From: an uncultured Stenotrophomonas sp.
Lineage (GTDB): Bacteria; Pseudomonadota; Gammaproteobacteria; Xanthomonadales; Xanthomonadaceae
Reading direction: 5' to 3'
DNA: 64,000 nucleotides
Assembly: GCA_900078405.1 (NCBI GenBank)
Contig: FLTS01000001.1
Span: 1,326,626 to 1,390,625, forward strand
Shown: positions 1 to 9,171 of the stretch, in pieces
Position numbering within the stretch: position 1 is the stretch's first letter
Layout: each line of letters opens with the position of its first letter
Translations under genes and position numbers: made by a program
Notes under the pieces: generated by a model
The model's input: only the letters and a program-made list of their open reading frames with translations
Databases searched by the model: none
What the model was told of the DNA's origin: nothing

Positions 1-210
1 GCGCGCACGGGTCAGCGCGCCTTCGTCGGCCTTGGGCCAGCGGCTGTACATCGCCTCGGCAACCAGCAGGTTGACGATGCTGTCACCGAGGAACTCCAGG
101 CGTTCGTTATGCGGAGCGCCGGCACTGCGGTGGGTCAGGGCCTGCCGCAGCAGGTCCGGATCCCGGAACGGGTGGCCGATCAGGTCACCGCGATGGAACG
201 TCCTGCTCAA
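1..210 (-). CDS. rnc: Ribonuclease III, N-terminal part (cut by window edge)
   Basis: Double-strand-specific endoribonuclease that processes rRNA precursors and structured mRNAs. Only the first 70 codons are present. The translation contains the RNase III signature [10 protein letters not shown], which carries part of the metal-binding active site, preceded by a typical N-terminal helix with QALTHRSAG. The likely start is a TTG that overlaps the upstream DUF4845 stop (TTGA). No ATG gives a better N-terminus. It is last in the visible lepA-lepB-DUF4845-rnc run, an order common in gammaproteobacteria, where era and recO usually follow. The catalytic C-terminal half and the dsRNA-binding domain lie outside the window. 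Confidence 0.9.
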   Translation of the reverse strand, partial: MSRTFHRGDLIGHPFRDPDLLRQALTHRSAGAPHNERLEFLGDSIVNLLVAEAMYSRWPKADEGALTRAR

Positions 211-578
211 AAGCCGCTGCCGCCGGTCAGGTCTTGGGAATTCTCGAAATTCCCGACGATGTCCAGGTTGCCGACCAGCGGGCGGCGCACTTCGTACTTG
301 ACGACCATGCGCACGCCACCCTCGATACGGTCGAACTTGATGTTCTCGCGCTTGACGCTGTCCGAATAGTTCATGTCCATGCGCTTGAAGAACATTTCCT
401 GCGCCTTGTTCGGGTCGGAACTGCCCGACTCCCTGGCCAGCGCCTTCATCGAGGTCTTGACCGCGTAGAACTCCTGGTACATCGGGAACAGCTTCATGCC
501 CACGTACAGCGCGAAGCCGACCACGGCCAGCACCACCAGAAACGACGTCAGCGTCATGCCACCTTGCTTGCGATTCAT
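207..578 (-). CDS. DUF4845 small membrane protein between lepB and rnc
   Basis: A 123-residue protein of unknown function, recognised as DUF4845 by its place between lepB and rnc and by its layout. A short basic N-terminus with GGMTLTSF resembles a type IV pilin leader. One hydrophobic segment follows (about residues 9-30), then a soluble domain of about 90 residues. It is probably anchored in the inner membrane with the C-terminal domain in the periplasm. It overlaps the rnc start by 4 bases, so the two are likely translationally coupled. No catalytic motif is visible. Confidence 0.8.
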   Translation of the reverse strand: MNRKQGGMTLTSFLVVLAVVGFALYVGMKLFPMYQEFYAVKTSMKALARESGSSDPNKAQEMFFKRMDMNYSDSVKRENIKFDRIEGGVRMVVKYEVRRPLVGNLDIVGNFENSQDLTGGSGF

Positions 579-608
579 GTGAGTGTTCTCCCCGGATACG
601 CCTTTACG

Positions 609-1427
609 TTACTGGATGCCCGACCCGATGCGGGAGGGCGCGAAACCGTCCTTGCAGAACCAGCCACTGCAGTTGAGCCAGATCAGGAATGCCTTGCCGC
701 GCAGGTTGTGCTCCGGCAGCAGCCCCCAGAAACGGCCATCGTCGCTGTTGTCGCGGTTGTCGCCCATCACCAGGAAGTACCCCTGCGGCACCTCCCAGTC
801 GCCCTGTCCGGCCGGGTTGGCGCGGCCCAGGTATTCCAGCACGGTGTGGGCGCGGCCCGGCAGGTTCTCGCTCAGCAGGGTGGCGCCGGTCATCTCCGCG
901 CCGCGGCCCTTGCCGACGTATTCGCCCTTGATCTCGTAGCTCACCGGCTCACCGTTGATCGACAGCGTGTCGCCGTGGAAACCGATGCGGTCGCCCGGCA
1001 GGCCGATCACGCGCTTGATGAAGTTCTCGCCGCGCTGCGGGTCGTCGGGCTGGCCCGGGTGGCCGGGGAACTGGAACACCGCCACGTCGCCGCGCCGGGG
1101 CTCGCCGGTCGGGATCACCTTGGTGTTGGTGATCGGCAGGCGGATGCCGTAGGCGAACTTGTTGACCAGGATGAAATCGCCGATCAGCAGGTTGGGCATC
1201 ATCGAGCTGGACGGGATCTTGTACGGCTCGGCGATGAAGCTGCGCAGCACCAGCACCACCGCCAGCACAGGGAAGAAGGCCCGCGAGTAATCGACGACGG
1301 CCGGCTCCTCGCTGTCCAGCAGGCCGCCCTTGGTCGCCCGGCGCTTGGCCAGGAACAGCTTGTCCAGCAGCAGGACGATGCCGGAGCCGAGGGTCAGCAC
1401 CACCAGCAGGATTTCAAACCATTTCAT
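609..1427 (-). CDS. lepB: Signal peptidase I
   Basis: Inner-membrane serine protease that removes signal peptides from proteins exported by Sec and Tat. The 272-residue product has an N-terminal membrane helix (about 5-25) and a second one (about 50-65). It then has the catalytic serine in PSSSMMP (Ser75) and the general-base lysine in ENFIKRVIGLPGD (Lys138). The C-terminal signature GDNRDNSDDGRFWG is also present. Length and motif order match the family. It lies downstream of lepA, separated by about 117 bases that hold an inverted repeat, and upstream of DUF4845. Confidence 0.96.
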   Translation of the reverse strand: MKWFEILLVVLTLGSGIVLLLDKLFLAKRRATKGGLLDSEEPAVVDYSRAFFPVLAVVLVLRSFIAEPYKIPSSSMMPNLLIGDFILVNKFAYGIRLPITNTKVIPTGEPRRGDVAVFQFPGHPGQPDDPQRGENFIKRVIGLPGDRIGFHGDTLSINGEPVSYEIKGEYVGKGRGAEMTGATLLSENLPGRAHTVLEYLGRANPAGQGDWEVPQGYFLVMGDNRDNSDDGRFWGLLPEHNLRGKAFLIWLNCSGWFCKDGFAPSRIGSGIQ

Positions 1428-1438
1428 GGAAATTCCTA

Positions 1439-1538
1439 GGAACGGGAACTGGGAACCAGGACCGGGGAATGGAACGGATTGCCATCGGCGCCAAGGTGCC
1501 GGCTCCGGGCATTCCCCGTTCCCAGTTCCCCGGTCCCT
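1439..1538. repeat. Imperfect inverted repeat between lepA and lepB
   Basis: The left arm (about 1439-1472) and right arm (about 1510-1538) both consist of GGGAA/CCGGGG words and are roughly reverse-complementary, so the lepA-lepB spacer can fold into a long hairpin. Its GGGAACTGGGAA-type wording differs from the GTAG repeats elsewhere in the window. It may modulate lepB expression or be a mobile intergenic repeat. Confidence 0.6.
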
Positions 1539-1544
1539 GCTTCA

Positions 1545-3353
1545 TCACTTGTTGTCCATCTGCAGCACGGCCAGGAAGGCTTCCTGCGGGATTTCCACGC
1601 GGCCGACCTGCTTCATGCGCTTCTTGCCTTCCTTCTGCTTCTCCAACAGCTTCTTCTTGCGCGAAACGTCGCCACCATAGCACTTGGCCAGCACGTTCTT
1701 GCGCAGCGCCTTGACGTTCTCGCGCGCGATGACCTCGGCGCCGATGGCTGCCTGGATGGCCACGTCGAACATCTGCCGCGGGATCAGGTCCTTCATCTTC
1801 TCGCACAGCTCGCGGCCGCGGCGGTCGGCGTGGCTGCGGTGCACGATCAGCGACAGCGCATCGACCTTGTCACCGTTGATCAGCACGTCCACACGCACGA
1901 ACGGGCCGGCCTCGAAGCGCACGAAGTGGTAATCCAGCGAGGCGTAGCCGCGGCTGACCGACTTGAGCTTGTCGAAGAAGTCCAGCACCACCTCGGCCAT
2001 CGGCAGCTCATAGCTGATCTGCACCTGGCTGCCCAGGTAATTGATGCCCAACTGGGTGCCGCGCTTCTCCTCGCACAGCTTGATGATGTTGCCGATGTAC
2101 TCCTCGGGGGTGAGCACGTTGGCGCGGATGATCGGCTCGCGGATCTCCTCGACCTGGTTGACCGGCGGCAGCTTGGCCGGGTTGTCCATCATCACGATGG
2201 TCCCGTCGCTCTTGAGCACCTCGTAGACCACGGTCGGCGCGGTGCTGATCAGGTCCAGGTCGTACTCGCGCTCCAGCCGCTCCTGCACGATCTCCATGTG
2301 CAGCATGCCGAGGAAGCCGCAGCGGAAGCCGAAGCCCATCGCCTCGGAGCTTTCCGGCTCGAAGCGCAGCGCGGCGTCGTTCAGGCGCAGCTTGTCCAGC
2401 GCCTCGCGCAGGTCGGGGTAGTCCTCGGCGTCCACCGGGAACAGGCCGGCGAACACGCGCGGCTGCATTTCCTGGAAGCCCGGCAGCGGCGCCGGGGCCG
2501 GGTCGCCGGCCAGGGTCAGGGTGTCGCCGACCGGGGCGCCGTGCACGTCCTTGATCGAGGCGGTGATCCAGCCCACCTCGCCGGCCGACAGCTTGCCGGT
2601 GACCTTGCGCTTGGGCGTGAACACGCCCACCGCATCAACCTGGTGGTTGCGGCCGGTGGACATCACCAGCAGCTTGTCGCCGGTCTTCACTTCACCCTGC
2701 ATCACCCGCACCAGCGACACCACGCCCAGGTAGTTGTCGAACCACGAGTCGATGATCAGCGCCTGCAGCTTGTCGGTCTCGCGCCGGGCCGGCGGCGGGA
2801 TGCGATGGACGATGGCCTCCAGCACCTCCTCCACGTTCAGCCCGGTCTTGGCGCTGACCGCCACCGCGTCGGAGGCGTCGATGCCGATCACCGCCTCGAT
2901 CTCGGCCTTGGCGCGCTCGGTGTCGGCGGTGGGCAGGTCGATCTTGTTCAGCACCGGCACCACTTCCAGGCCCATTTCCACCGCGGTGTAGCAGTTGGCC
3001 ACGGACTGGGCTTCCACGCCCTGCGCCGCATCCACCACCAGCAGCGCGCCCTCGCAAGCGGCCAGCGAGCGGCTGACTTCATAGGAGAAGTCGACGTGGC
3101 CGGGGGTGTCGATGAAGTTCAGGTAGTAGGTTTCGCCATTGCGCGCGGTGTATGGCAGCGACACCGACTGCGCCTTGATGGTGATGCCGCGTTCGCGCTC
3201 GATCGGGTTGTTGTCGAGCACCTGCGCTTCCATCTCGCGCGCGGTCAGGCCGCCGCAGATCTGGATGATGCGGTCGGCCAGGGTGGACTTGCCGTGGTCG
3301 ACGTGGGCAATGATGGAGAAGTTGCGGATGTTCCGCATCGGATCGGCAGACAT
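1545..3353 (-). CDS. lepA: Elongation factor 4 (LepA)
   Basis: Ribosome-associated GTPase, reported to back-translocate stalled ribosomes and to assist 30S biogenesis. The 602-residue product starts with the G1 motif in AHVDHGKST, followed by DTPGHVDF (G3) and NKIDLP (G4). It ends with the LepA-specific basic C-terminus ([19 protein letters not shown]). The start at [11 protein letters not shown] gives the usual length. MRNIRN, five codons later, is a possible alternative. It lies between mucD and lepB on the minus strand. Confidence 0.97.
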   Translation of the reverse strand: MSADPMRNIRNFSIIAHVDHGKSTLADRIIQICGGLTAREMEAQVLDNNPIERERGITIKAQSVSLPYTARNGETYYLNFIDTPGHVDFSYEVSRSLAACEGALLVVDAAQGVEAQSVANCYTAVEMGLEVVPVLNKIDLPTADTERAKAEIEAVIGIDASDAVAVSAKTGLNVEEVLEAIVHRIPPPARRETDKLQALIIDSWFDNYLGVVSLVRVMQGEVKTGDKLLVMSTGRNHQVDAVGVFTPKRKVTGKLSAGEVGWITASIKDVHGAPVGDTLTLAGDPAPAPLPGFQEMQPRVFAGLFPVDAEDYPDLREALDKLRLNDAALRFEPESSEAMGFGFRCGFLGMLHMEIVQERLEREYDLDLISTAPTVVYEVLKSDGTIVMMDNPAKLPPVNQVEEIREPIIRANVLTPEEYIGNIIKLCEEKRGTQLGINYLGSQVQISYELPMAEVVLDFFDKLKSVSRGYASLDYHFVRFEAGPFVRVDVLINGDKVDALSLIVHRSHADRRGRELCEKMKDLIPRQMFDVAIQAAIGAEVIARENVKALRKNVLAKCYGGDVSRKKKLLEKQKEGKKRMKQVGRVEIPQEAFLAVLQMDNK

Positions 3354-3425
3354 AGGGGATAGGTGGCGGCGGCGCGACGCGTCGTCAGGGGAAACGCGGC
3401 ATTATCGCATGCCGGGCCGGCGAAT

Positions 3426-3545
3426 CCCTTCTCCCGTCGGGAGAAGGGCGCGCAAAGTGCCGGACGAAGTGCCGGACGAGGGGTGGACCAGGCCCGAGTG
3501 GTTCGGTTGCACGGCCCCCGTCCCCCCTCTCCGCGGGGAGAGGGG
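3426..3545. repeat. Two short palindromes in the mucD-lepA gap
   Basis: The gap between mucD and lepA holds two near-perfect palindromes: CCCTTCTCCC/GGGAGAAGGG at 3426-3448 and CCCCTCTCC/GGGGAGAGGGG at about 3522-3545. They lack T-tracts, so they are not clear intrinsic terminators. The same CCCTCTCC/GGAGAGGG wording recurs at 56344-56468, which suggests a dispersed intergenic repeat family. Confidence 0.6.
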
Positions 3546-3562
3546 CTTGATCCCGCAAGCGA

Positions 3563-5080
3563 TCAGCCGCCGGCACGGACCGCGATGAAGGCGCTGTTGC
3601 CGCCACTGCGCACCAGCAGCATCACCACGTCGCCCTTCTTGTAGCCGGCCAGCTCGCGGTTGAGCGCGGCCACACTGCCCACCGCCGTGCGCCCCACCTG
3701 CAGCACCACCATGCCCGGCGCCAACCGCGCCTCACGCGCGGCCTGGCTGTTGACCCGGGTGATGCGCACGCCCTCGCCGGCCTCCAGCCCCAGCTGCTTG
3801 CGCTCGGCGGCGGTCAGGTCGGCCACCTCCAGCCCCAGCAGAGCGTTGGCGCCGGCCTGCGGCGCATCCTCGTCGGCGCCGGCCGGTGCGTTGGCGGCCC
3901 GGGCCGCGTCCTCGGCCAGTTCGGTCAGGGTGACGCTGACCTCGCGCTGCTTGCCGTCGCGCAGGATGCCCAGCCGGACCTTGCTGCCCGGCGGCATGGC
4001 GCCGATCAGCGGCGGCAGGTCGCTGGAAGCGGCAACCTCGGTGCCGTTGACCGAGCGGATCACGTCGCCCAGCTGCAGCCCGGCCTTGGCCGCCGCGCTG
4101 TCCTCGACCATCTGGTTGACCAGCGCACCGCGGCTGTCCGGCATGCCCAGCGCCTGCGCCTTGAGCGCATCGATCGGCTGCACCACCACGCCCAGCTGGC
4201 CGCGGCTGACCTTGCCGCTCTTCTTGATCTGCTCCACTGCGTTCATCGCCAAATCAATCGGGATGGCAAAGCTGATGCCCATGTAGCCGCCGGAGGCGGA
4301 GAAGATCTGCGAATTGATGCCGACCACCTCGCCGCGGGTGTTGAGCAGCGGGCCACCCGAGTTGCCCTGGTTGATCGCCACGTCGGTCTGGATGAACGGC
4401 ACGTAGCGCTGCTCGGCATACGGATTGCTGCGCCCGGTGGCGCTGACGATACCGGCGGTAACCGAGTGGTCCAGTCCGAACGGCGAGCCGATCGCCACCA
4501 CCCACTGGCCCGGCTTGAGCATGTTGGAGTCGCCCACGCGCACGGTGGGCAGGCCCTTGGCGTCGATCTTCAGCAGCGCCACGTCGTACTGCGCGTCGCT
4601 GCCGACCACCTTGGCGTCGAACTCGCGGCGGTCGCTGAGTTTGACCTTGACCGTCTCGGCGCCGTCGATGACGTGGTGGTTGGTCAACACGTAGCCGTCG
4701 GCGGAAATGATGAAGCCCGAGCCCATGCCGCGGCCGCGCGGAGTGTTGTCCGGCGCGTCATCGGGCATCCGGAAATCCGGGCCGAAGAAGCGCCGGAAGA
4801 ACTCGGGCAGCTGGTCCATGTCCGGCCGCCCGGCACCGGCCATGCGCGGATTGCGGCGCGGGCCGATGACGGTCTCGACGTTCACCACGCCCGGCCCGAC
4901 CTGGTCGACCAGTTGGGTGAAGTCCGGCAGACCGCTGACCAGTTGCGGCGCAGGGGCGGCAGGACGCGTGGCGATCGCCTGTTCGGCCGGCGCGGCCGGG
5001 GTGTTGCCTTGGGCGCAGGCGGCCAGTGGCAGGGTCATCGCCAGCAGGCCAAACAGCCGCGTGTGGATACGGTGGGTCAT
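3563..5080 (-). CDS. mucD: Periplasmic serine protease MucD (DegP/Do family)
   Basis: Do/HtrA-family protease-chaperone that degrades misfolded envelope proteins. The 505-residue product has the catalytic triad: His136 in TNHHVID, Asp166 in QYDVALLK and Ser241 in INQGNSGGP. Two PDZ domains follow. The N-terminus carries a lipobox-like LPLAAC (Cys22), so the protein may be lipidated. The open frame continues far upstream, but the ATG at 5080 directly precedes this signal peptide and is the credible start. It is third in the rpoE-rseA-mucD set, about 107 bases after rseA, as in Xanthomonas. Confidence 0.93.
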   Translation of the reverse strand: MTHRIHTRLFGLLAMTLPLAACAQGNTPAAPAEQAIATRPAAPAPQLVSGLPDFTQLVDQVGPGVVNVETVIGPRRNPRMAGAGRPDMDQLPEFFRRFFGPDFRMPDDAPDNTPRGRGMGSGFIISADGYVLTNHHVIDGAETVKVKLSDRREFDAKVVGSDAQYDVALLKIDAKGLPTVRVGDSNMLKPGQWVVAIGSPFGLDHSVTAGIVSATGRSNPYAEQRYVPFIQTDVAINQGNSGGPLLNTRGEVVGINSQIFSASGGYMGISFAIPIDLAMNAVEQIKKSGKVSRGQLGVVVQPIDALKAQALGMPDSRGALVNQMVEDSAAAKAGLQLGDVIRSVNGTEVAASSDLPPLIGAMPPGSKVRLGILRDGKQREVSVTLTELAEDAARAANAPAGADEDAPQAGANALLGLEVADLTAAERKQLGLEAGEGVRITRVNSQAAREARLAPGMVVLQVGRTAVGSVAALNRELAGYKKGDVVMLLVRSGGNSAFIAVRAGG

Positions 5081-5187
5081 CGGTTTCGAGCCTCCGGTTC
5101 GGGAATCAAGGGCATCACCTGCCGCCGGGCGCCCATCGCCCGGCAGCGGAATCGGGAAAATCCGGCACGGCAACAGCGGCCGCCGGT

Positions 5188-6066
5188 TCAGTGCTGCGGC
5201 AGTTGCGGCTCGTGCTCGGCAGGCAGCGCCTGCAGCATCTGCGGCCGCGGTTCGAACGGGTAGAACGTCGTCCCCCGCTCCTGCGCCGGGAAGCTGGCGT
5301 TGAGGCTGCCCTGCGACAGCGGTGACAGCGGCGAGCGCGGCCACGGACGTGCCTGCAGAGTGCCGGCGGCACTGGCGAAGGGATTCCGGTTCTGCGGCAG
5401 CAGCGGAACCTCCGGCGCCTGCGCCGCAGCGACCGCGCGCTCCGGCTCGGCCAGCCGCACCGCCGTGCCACGTGCCATCTGCCGGGTGCGGGTGGCGCTG
5501 CCGCGCTTGGCCTCGGCGCGGCGTACCGCCACCGCAGCCACCACCGGCGCTGCGGCTACGGCCGCGAGCCCGGCTTCGGCATCTCCAATCCCGGGCATTC
5601 CGGCCGGCGCCGGCAGCTGCGCGGTGGTGGCGATCACCGTCTGCGGCACGGCCGGCACGGTTTCCGGCAACTGCTCGCGGGCCATGAACAAGGCCACCGC
5701 GGCCACCGAGGCGGCCAGCGCGACACCGCCGCCCCAGCGCTTCCAGCCGCGCCGCGCCGCATACTGCGGCACCACCGGCGACGGGCCATGCCGTGCCACA
5801 TCGGCGGCGATGGCGGCCTGCACGCCCTGCGCGAAGCCGGCCGGCGCCGGGGCGCAGGCATGGCCGCGCAACACGTCGCCCAGCAGCTGCCAGCGCTCCT
5901 GGCAGGCCGACAGCTCGGCGTCGTGCTCCAGCCGGCGCAGCAGGAAGCGCGCCTGGTCGGTCGCCAGCTCGCCGTCCACCAGCGCCGACAGCTGCTGCCG
6001 GTAATGCAGCTCGAACTTGTCGGCCGGGGCCTCGGTGAAACCGTCGATGTCGTGGGGGGTACTCAT
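5188..6066 (-). CDS. rseA: Sigma-E anti-sigma factor (RseA/MucA type)
   Basis: Inner-membrane anti-sigma factor that sequesters RpoE until it is proteolysed under envelope stress. The N-terminal cytoplasmic part (about residues 20-95) has the RseA-like sigma-binding region with YRQQLSALVDGELATDQARF. One membrane helix follows at about 112-129, then a long low-complexity, Ala/Pro-rich periplasmic region to residue 292. It overlaps the rpoE stop by 4 bases (ATGA), so stoichiometric coupled translation is likely. The periplasmic half is poorly conserved in this family, so the call rests on the N-terminus, the single helix and the position. Confidence 0.88.
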   Translation of the reverse strand: MSTPHDIDGFTEAPADKFELHYRQQLSALVDGELATDQARFLLRRLEHDAELSACQERWQLLGDVLRGHACAPAPAGFAQGVQAAIAADVARHGPSPVVPQYAARRGWKRWGGGVALAASVAAVALFMAREQLPETVPAVPQTVIATTAQLPAPAGMPGIGDAEAGLAAVAAAPVVAAVAVRRAEAKRGSATRTRQMARGTAVRLAEPERAVAAAQAPEVPLLPQNRNPFASAAGTLQARPWPRSPLSPLSQGSLNASFPAQERGTTFYPFEPRPQMLQALPAEHEPQLPQH

Positions 6067-6683
6067 GCGCGGCTCCGCTCACGGGTGGCGCTGGCGCTGT
6101 CCAGCAGGGGGCGCAACTGGGCATCGATGGCCTCGCGGGCGCGGAAGATCCGCGAACGCACGGTGCCGATCGGGCAACCCATCTTCTGTGCGATTTCCTC
6201 GTAACTCATGCCTTCCACCTCTCGCAGCGTGATGGCCGAGCGCAGCTCTTCGGGGAGTGCGTCGACCGCCTTCATCACGGTCTGTTCCAGTTCCTGGCGC
6301 ATCAGCTCGCGTTCGGGCGTGTCGGTGTCGCGCAGCCGGGTGCCACTGTCGAAGTGCTCGGCGTCGCCGATCTCGATGTCGTCGGTGGGCGGGCGCCGGT
6401 TGTGCGCGGCCAGATGGTTCTTGGCGGTATTCACTGCGATGCGATGCAACCATGTATAGAACTGGGCGTCGCCACGGAAATTCCCGATCGCGCGGTAGGC
6501 GCGGACGAAAGTGTCCTGGGCCACGTCCTGACATTCACTCCAGTCGGCGATGTAGCGCCCGATCAACGCGACGATGCGATGCTGGTACTTGCGCACCAGT
6601 ACGTCGAACGCCGCGCTCTCGCCGCGCTGCACGCGCCGGACCAGCTCCAGATCCAGCTCCTGTGGTGTTTCAACCTCGGCCAT
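6063..6683 (-). CDS. rpoE: Extracytoplasmic-function sigma factor RpoE (AlgU/SigE)
   Basis: ECF sigma factor for the envelope stress response. The 206-residue product starts at MAEVETPQELD. Region 2 includes DVAQDTFVRAYRAI and FYTWLHRIAVNTAKN. Region 4 includes the helix-turn-helix MSYEEIAQKMGCPIGTVRSR. An in-frame ATG 31 codons upstream exists, but the extension is arginine-rich and contains the putative promoter, so the start at 6683 is preferred. It is the first gene of the rpoE-rseA-mucD operon. Confidence 0.95.
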   Translation of the reverse strand: MAEVETPQELDLELVRRVQRGESAAFDVLVRKYQHRIVALIGRYIADWSECQDVAQDTFVRAYRAIGNFRGDAQFYTWLHRIAVNTAKNHLAAHNRRPPTDDIEIGDAEHFDSGTRLRDTDTPERELMRQELEQTVMKAVDALPEELRSAITLREVEGMSYEEIAQKMGCPIGTVRSRIFRAREAIDAQLRPLLDSASATRERSRA

Positions 6684-6723
6684 GCGGGGCCGCACTCCTG
6701 TCAGCCCAACCGACGTCGGGCGA

Positions 6724-6750
6724 TATGACCGCTGTTCGCGGGAAAAGTTC
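6724..6750 (-). promoter_or_regulatory. Sigma-E-type promoter upstream of rpoE
   Basis: On the minus strand GAACTT (6750-6745) is followed by a 16-base spacer and TCATA (6728-6724). This fits the sigma-E consensus GAACTT-N16-TCTRA at all positions of the -35 and most of the -10. Transcription would start near 6717, about 34 bases before the rpoE ATG. It implies that RpoE activates its own operon, as in related bacteria. Seen by eye, not by a matrix scan. Confidence 0.65.
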
Positions 6751-6922
6751 AGCGCCCCGTCCACGGACCGCCGCACCGGCTTTTAACTTGCGTTCGGTTA
6801 GCCTGTCGGCACTGACCGTCGGCACGAACACCCTACGCTTCCCAAGCATTGGGATTTGACGCCGGGGAAACAACCTCAGGATCATAGCGACCTTCTCCAT
6901 ACACAACCGGATGGAACGTCCC

Positions 6923-8986
6923 ATGCTTTCAGGTTTCGATGGGCTCCGCTTCACGCATTGGCAGGCTGAAATCCGCGACGATGGCATCGTCGTGCTTGCA
7001 CTGGACCGCCACGACAGCCCGGTCAACGCGATGTCGCAGGACGTGCTGCTGGAACTGGGCGACATCGTCGAACGGCTGGCAATCGACCCGCCCAAGGGCG
7101 TGGTGATCCGCTCGGCCAAGGCCGCCGGCTTCATCGCCGGCGCCGACCTCAAGGAATTCCAGGAATTCGACCGCCGCGGCACGGTCAACGACGCCATCCG
7201 CCGCGGCCAGAGCGTCTACCAGAAACTGGCCGAACTGCCCTGTCCGACCGTCGCGGCCATCCACGGCCACTGCCTGGGTGGCGGCACCGAGCTGGCGCTG
7301 GCCTGCCGCTATCGCGTCGCCTCCAACGATGCCTCCACCCGCATCGGCCTGCCCGAAACCCAGCTGGGCATCTTCCCCGGCTGGGGCGGCAGCGCGCGCC
7401 TGCCGCGGCTGGTCGGCGCCCCGGCGGCGATGGACATGATGCTGACCGGGCGCACGCTGTCGGCCTCGGCCGCGCGCGGCATCGGCCTGATCGACAAGGT
7501 CGCCGCGCCGGCGGTGCTGGTGGACGCGGCGGTGGCGCTGGCGCAGTCCGGCGCCACCCGGCCATTCAGGCAGCGCGCCAGCGCATGGCTGACCAACACC
7601 TGGCTGGCGCGCCAGATCCTCGCCCCGCAGATGGTCAAGCAGGTCGCGCGCAAGGCGAAGAAGGAGCATTACCCGGCCCCGTATGCGCTGATCTCGACGT
7701 GGGAACGCAGCGGCGGCGGCAACATCCACAAGCGGCTGGATGCCGAGCGCCGCGCGGTGGTCAAGCTGGCCGGCGGTACGACCGCGCGCAACCTGATCCG
7801 CATCTTCTTCCTGACCGAGCGGCTCAAGGCCCTCGGCGGCAAGGACGCGAACATCAGGCACGTACACGTGGTCGGCGCCGGCGTGATGGGCGGCGACATC
7901 GCCGCGTGGGCGGCCTACAAGGGCTTCGAGGTAACCCTGCAGGACCGCGAGCAGCGCTTCATCGACCCGGCCATGACCCGCGCGCAGGCGCTGTTCGCCA
8001 AGAAGGTGAAGGACGAGAGCAAGCGCCCGGAGGTGGCGGCGCGGCTGAAGGCCGACCTGGCCGGCGACGGCGTGGCCCGTGCCGACCTGGTGATCGAGGC
8101 GATCATCGAGAACCCGGAAGCCAAGCGCGAGCTGTACCAGTCGCTGGAGCCGAAAATGAAGGCCGACGCGCTGCTGACCAGCAACACCTCCTCGATCCCG
8201 CTGGTGGAACTGCGCGAGCACATCGCCCGTCCGGCGCAGTTCGCCGGCCTGCACTACTTCAATCCGGTGGCGCAGATGCCGCTGGTGGAGATCATCCACC
8301 ACGACGGCATGGCCGCCGAAACCGGGCAGCGGCTGGCCGCATTCTGCAAGGCGCTGGGCAAGTTCCCGGTGCCGGTGGCCGGCAGTCCCGGCTTCCTGGT
8401 CAACCGCGTGCTGTTCCCGTACATGCTGGAAGCGGCCACCGCCTACGCCGAAGGCATCCCCGGCGCGGTGATCGACAAGGTGGCCGTGAAATTCGGCATG
8501 CCGATGGGGCCGATCGAGCTGATCGACACCGTCGGCCTGGACGTGGCCGCCGGCGTCAGCAAGGAACTGGCCCCGTTCCTCGGCCTGCAGGTGCCGGCAG
8601 CGCTGGCTACCGTGGAGCCGGGCAAGCGCGGCAAGAAGGACGGCCAGGGCATCTACAAGTGGGAGAACGGCCGCGCGGTAAAGCCCGAAGTGGCCAAGGA
8701 CTACCAGGCACCATCGGACCTGGAGGACCGGCTGATCCTGCCGCTGCTCAACGAGGCGGTGGCCTGCCTGCACGAGGGCGTGGTGGCCGACGCCGACCTG
8801 CTCGACGCCGGGGTGATCTTCGGCACCGGCTTCGCGCCGTTCCGCGGCGGCCCGATCCAGCACATCCGCGCCACCGGCGCCGACATGCTGGTGGAAAAAC
8901 TGCATACCCTGCAGGCCCGCCACGGCGACCGCTTCTCCCCGCGCCCGGGCTGGGACGCCCCGGTGCTGCGCGAGCCGGCAGCCTGA
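6923..8986 (+). CDS. FadB/FadJ-type enoyl-CoA hydratase / 3-hydroxyacyl-CoA dehydrogenase
   Basis: Two-domain beta-oxidation enzyme that hydrates trans-2-enoyl-CoA and then oxidises the 3-hydroxyacyl-CoA with NAD. The N-terminal crotonase domain shows the oxyanion-hole loop AGADLKEF and the two catalytic glutamates in GGGTELALACRYR and LPETQLGIFPGWGG. The C-terminal half has the Rossmann motif VHVVGAGVMGGDIA and NTSSIPL, typical of hydroxyacyl-CoA dehydrogenases. The ATG at 6923 has GGATGG 8 bases upstream. An in-frame ATG at 6911 has no such site. No thiolase (fadA) follows directly. It could be annotated as fadB or fadJ; the sequence alone does not decide. Confidence 0.92.
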   Translation: MLSGFDGLRFTHWQAEIRDDGIVVLALDRHDSPVNAMSQDVLLELGDIVERLAIDPPKGVVIRSAKAAGFIAGADLKEFQEFDRRGTVNDAIRRGQSVYQKLAELPCPTVAAIHGHCLGGGTELALACRYRVASNDASTRIGLPETQLGIFPGWGGSARLPRLVGAPAAMDMMLTGRTLSASAARGIGLIDKVAAPAVLVDAAVALAQSGATRPFRQRASAWLTNTWLARQILAPQMVKQVARKAKKEHYPAPYALISTWERSGGGNIHKRLDAERRAVVKLAGGTTARNLIRIFFLTERLKALGGKDANIRHVHVVGAGVMGGDIAAWAAYKGFEVTLQDREQRFIDPAMTRAQALFAKKVKDESKRPEVAARLKADLAGDGVARADLVIEAIIENPEAKRELYQSLEPKMKADALLTSNTSSIPLVELREHIARPAQFAGLHYFNPVAQMPLVEIIHHDGMAAETGQRLAAFCKALGKFPVPVAGSPGFLVNRVLFPYMLEAATAYAEGIPGAVIDKVAVKFGMPMGPIELIDTVGLDVAAGVSKELAPFLGLQVPAALATVEPGKRGKKDGQGIYKWENGRAVKPEVAKDYQAPSDLEDRLILPLLNEAVACLHEGVVADADLLDAGVIFGTGFAPFRGGPIQHIRATGADMLVEKLHTLQARHGDRFSPRPGWDAPVLREPAA

Positions 8987-9088
8987 ACCGGCCACCCGCA
9001 TCTCCTCCGTCCGGGGCCACCATCGCGTGGCCCCGGACGTTTCCGCACCCCGCCCCGCAGCCCACGCCTGCCGCAACCACATGCAGGT

Positions 9089-9102
9089 TTGACCTGAATC
9101 AA
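9089..9102 (+). promoter_or_regulatory. FNR/ANR box upstream of azurin
   Basis: TTGAC-CTGA-ATCAA matches the FNR consensus TTGAT-N4-ATCAA at 9 of 10 positions. The centre is at 9095.5. GATCAT at 9125-9130 (4 of 6 to TATAAT) lies where a -10 should be for class II activation at -41.5. The predicted transcription start is near 9137, leaving a leader of about 35 bases. Confidence 0.75.
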
Positions 9103-9171
9103 GGTCTGCCGGTGCAGTTGCGACGATCATTGCTGCAACCGCAACATCCCCCCGTCCCAAGGACCACTGCA

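Noticed and set aside
1479..3362. Long plus-strand open frame (627 codons) opposite lepA
   Set aside because: Mirror of lepA in high-GC DNA; its translation is His/Val/Leu-rich without domains, while the minus strand encodes a perfect LepA.
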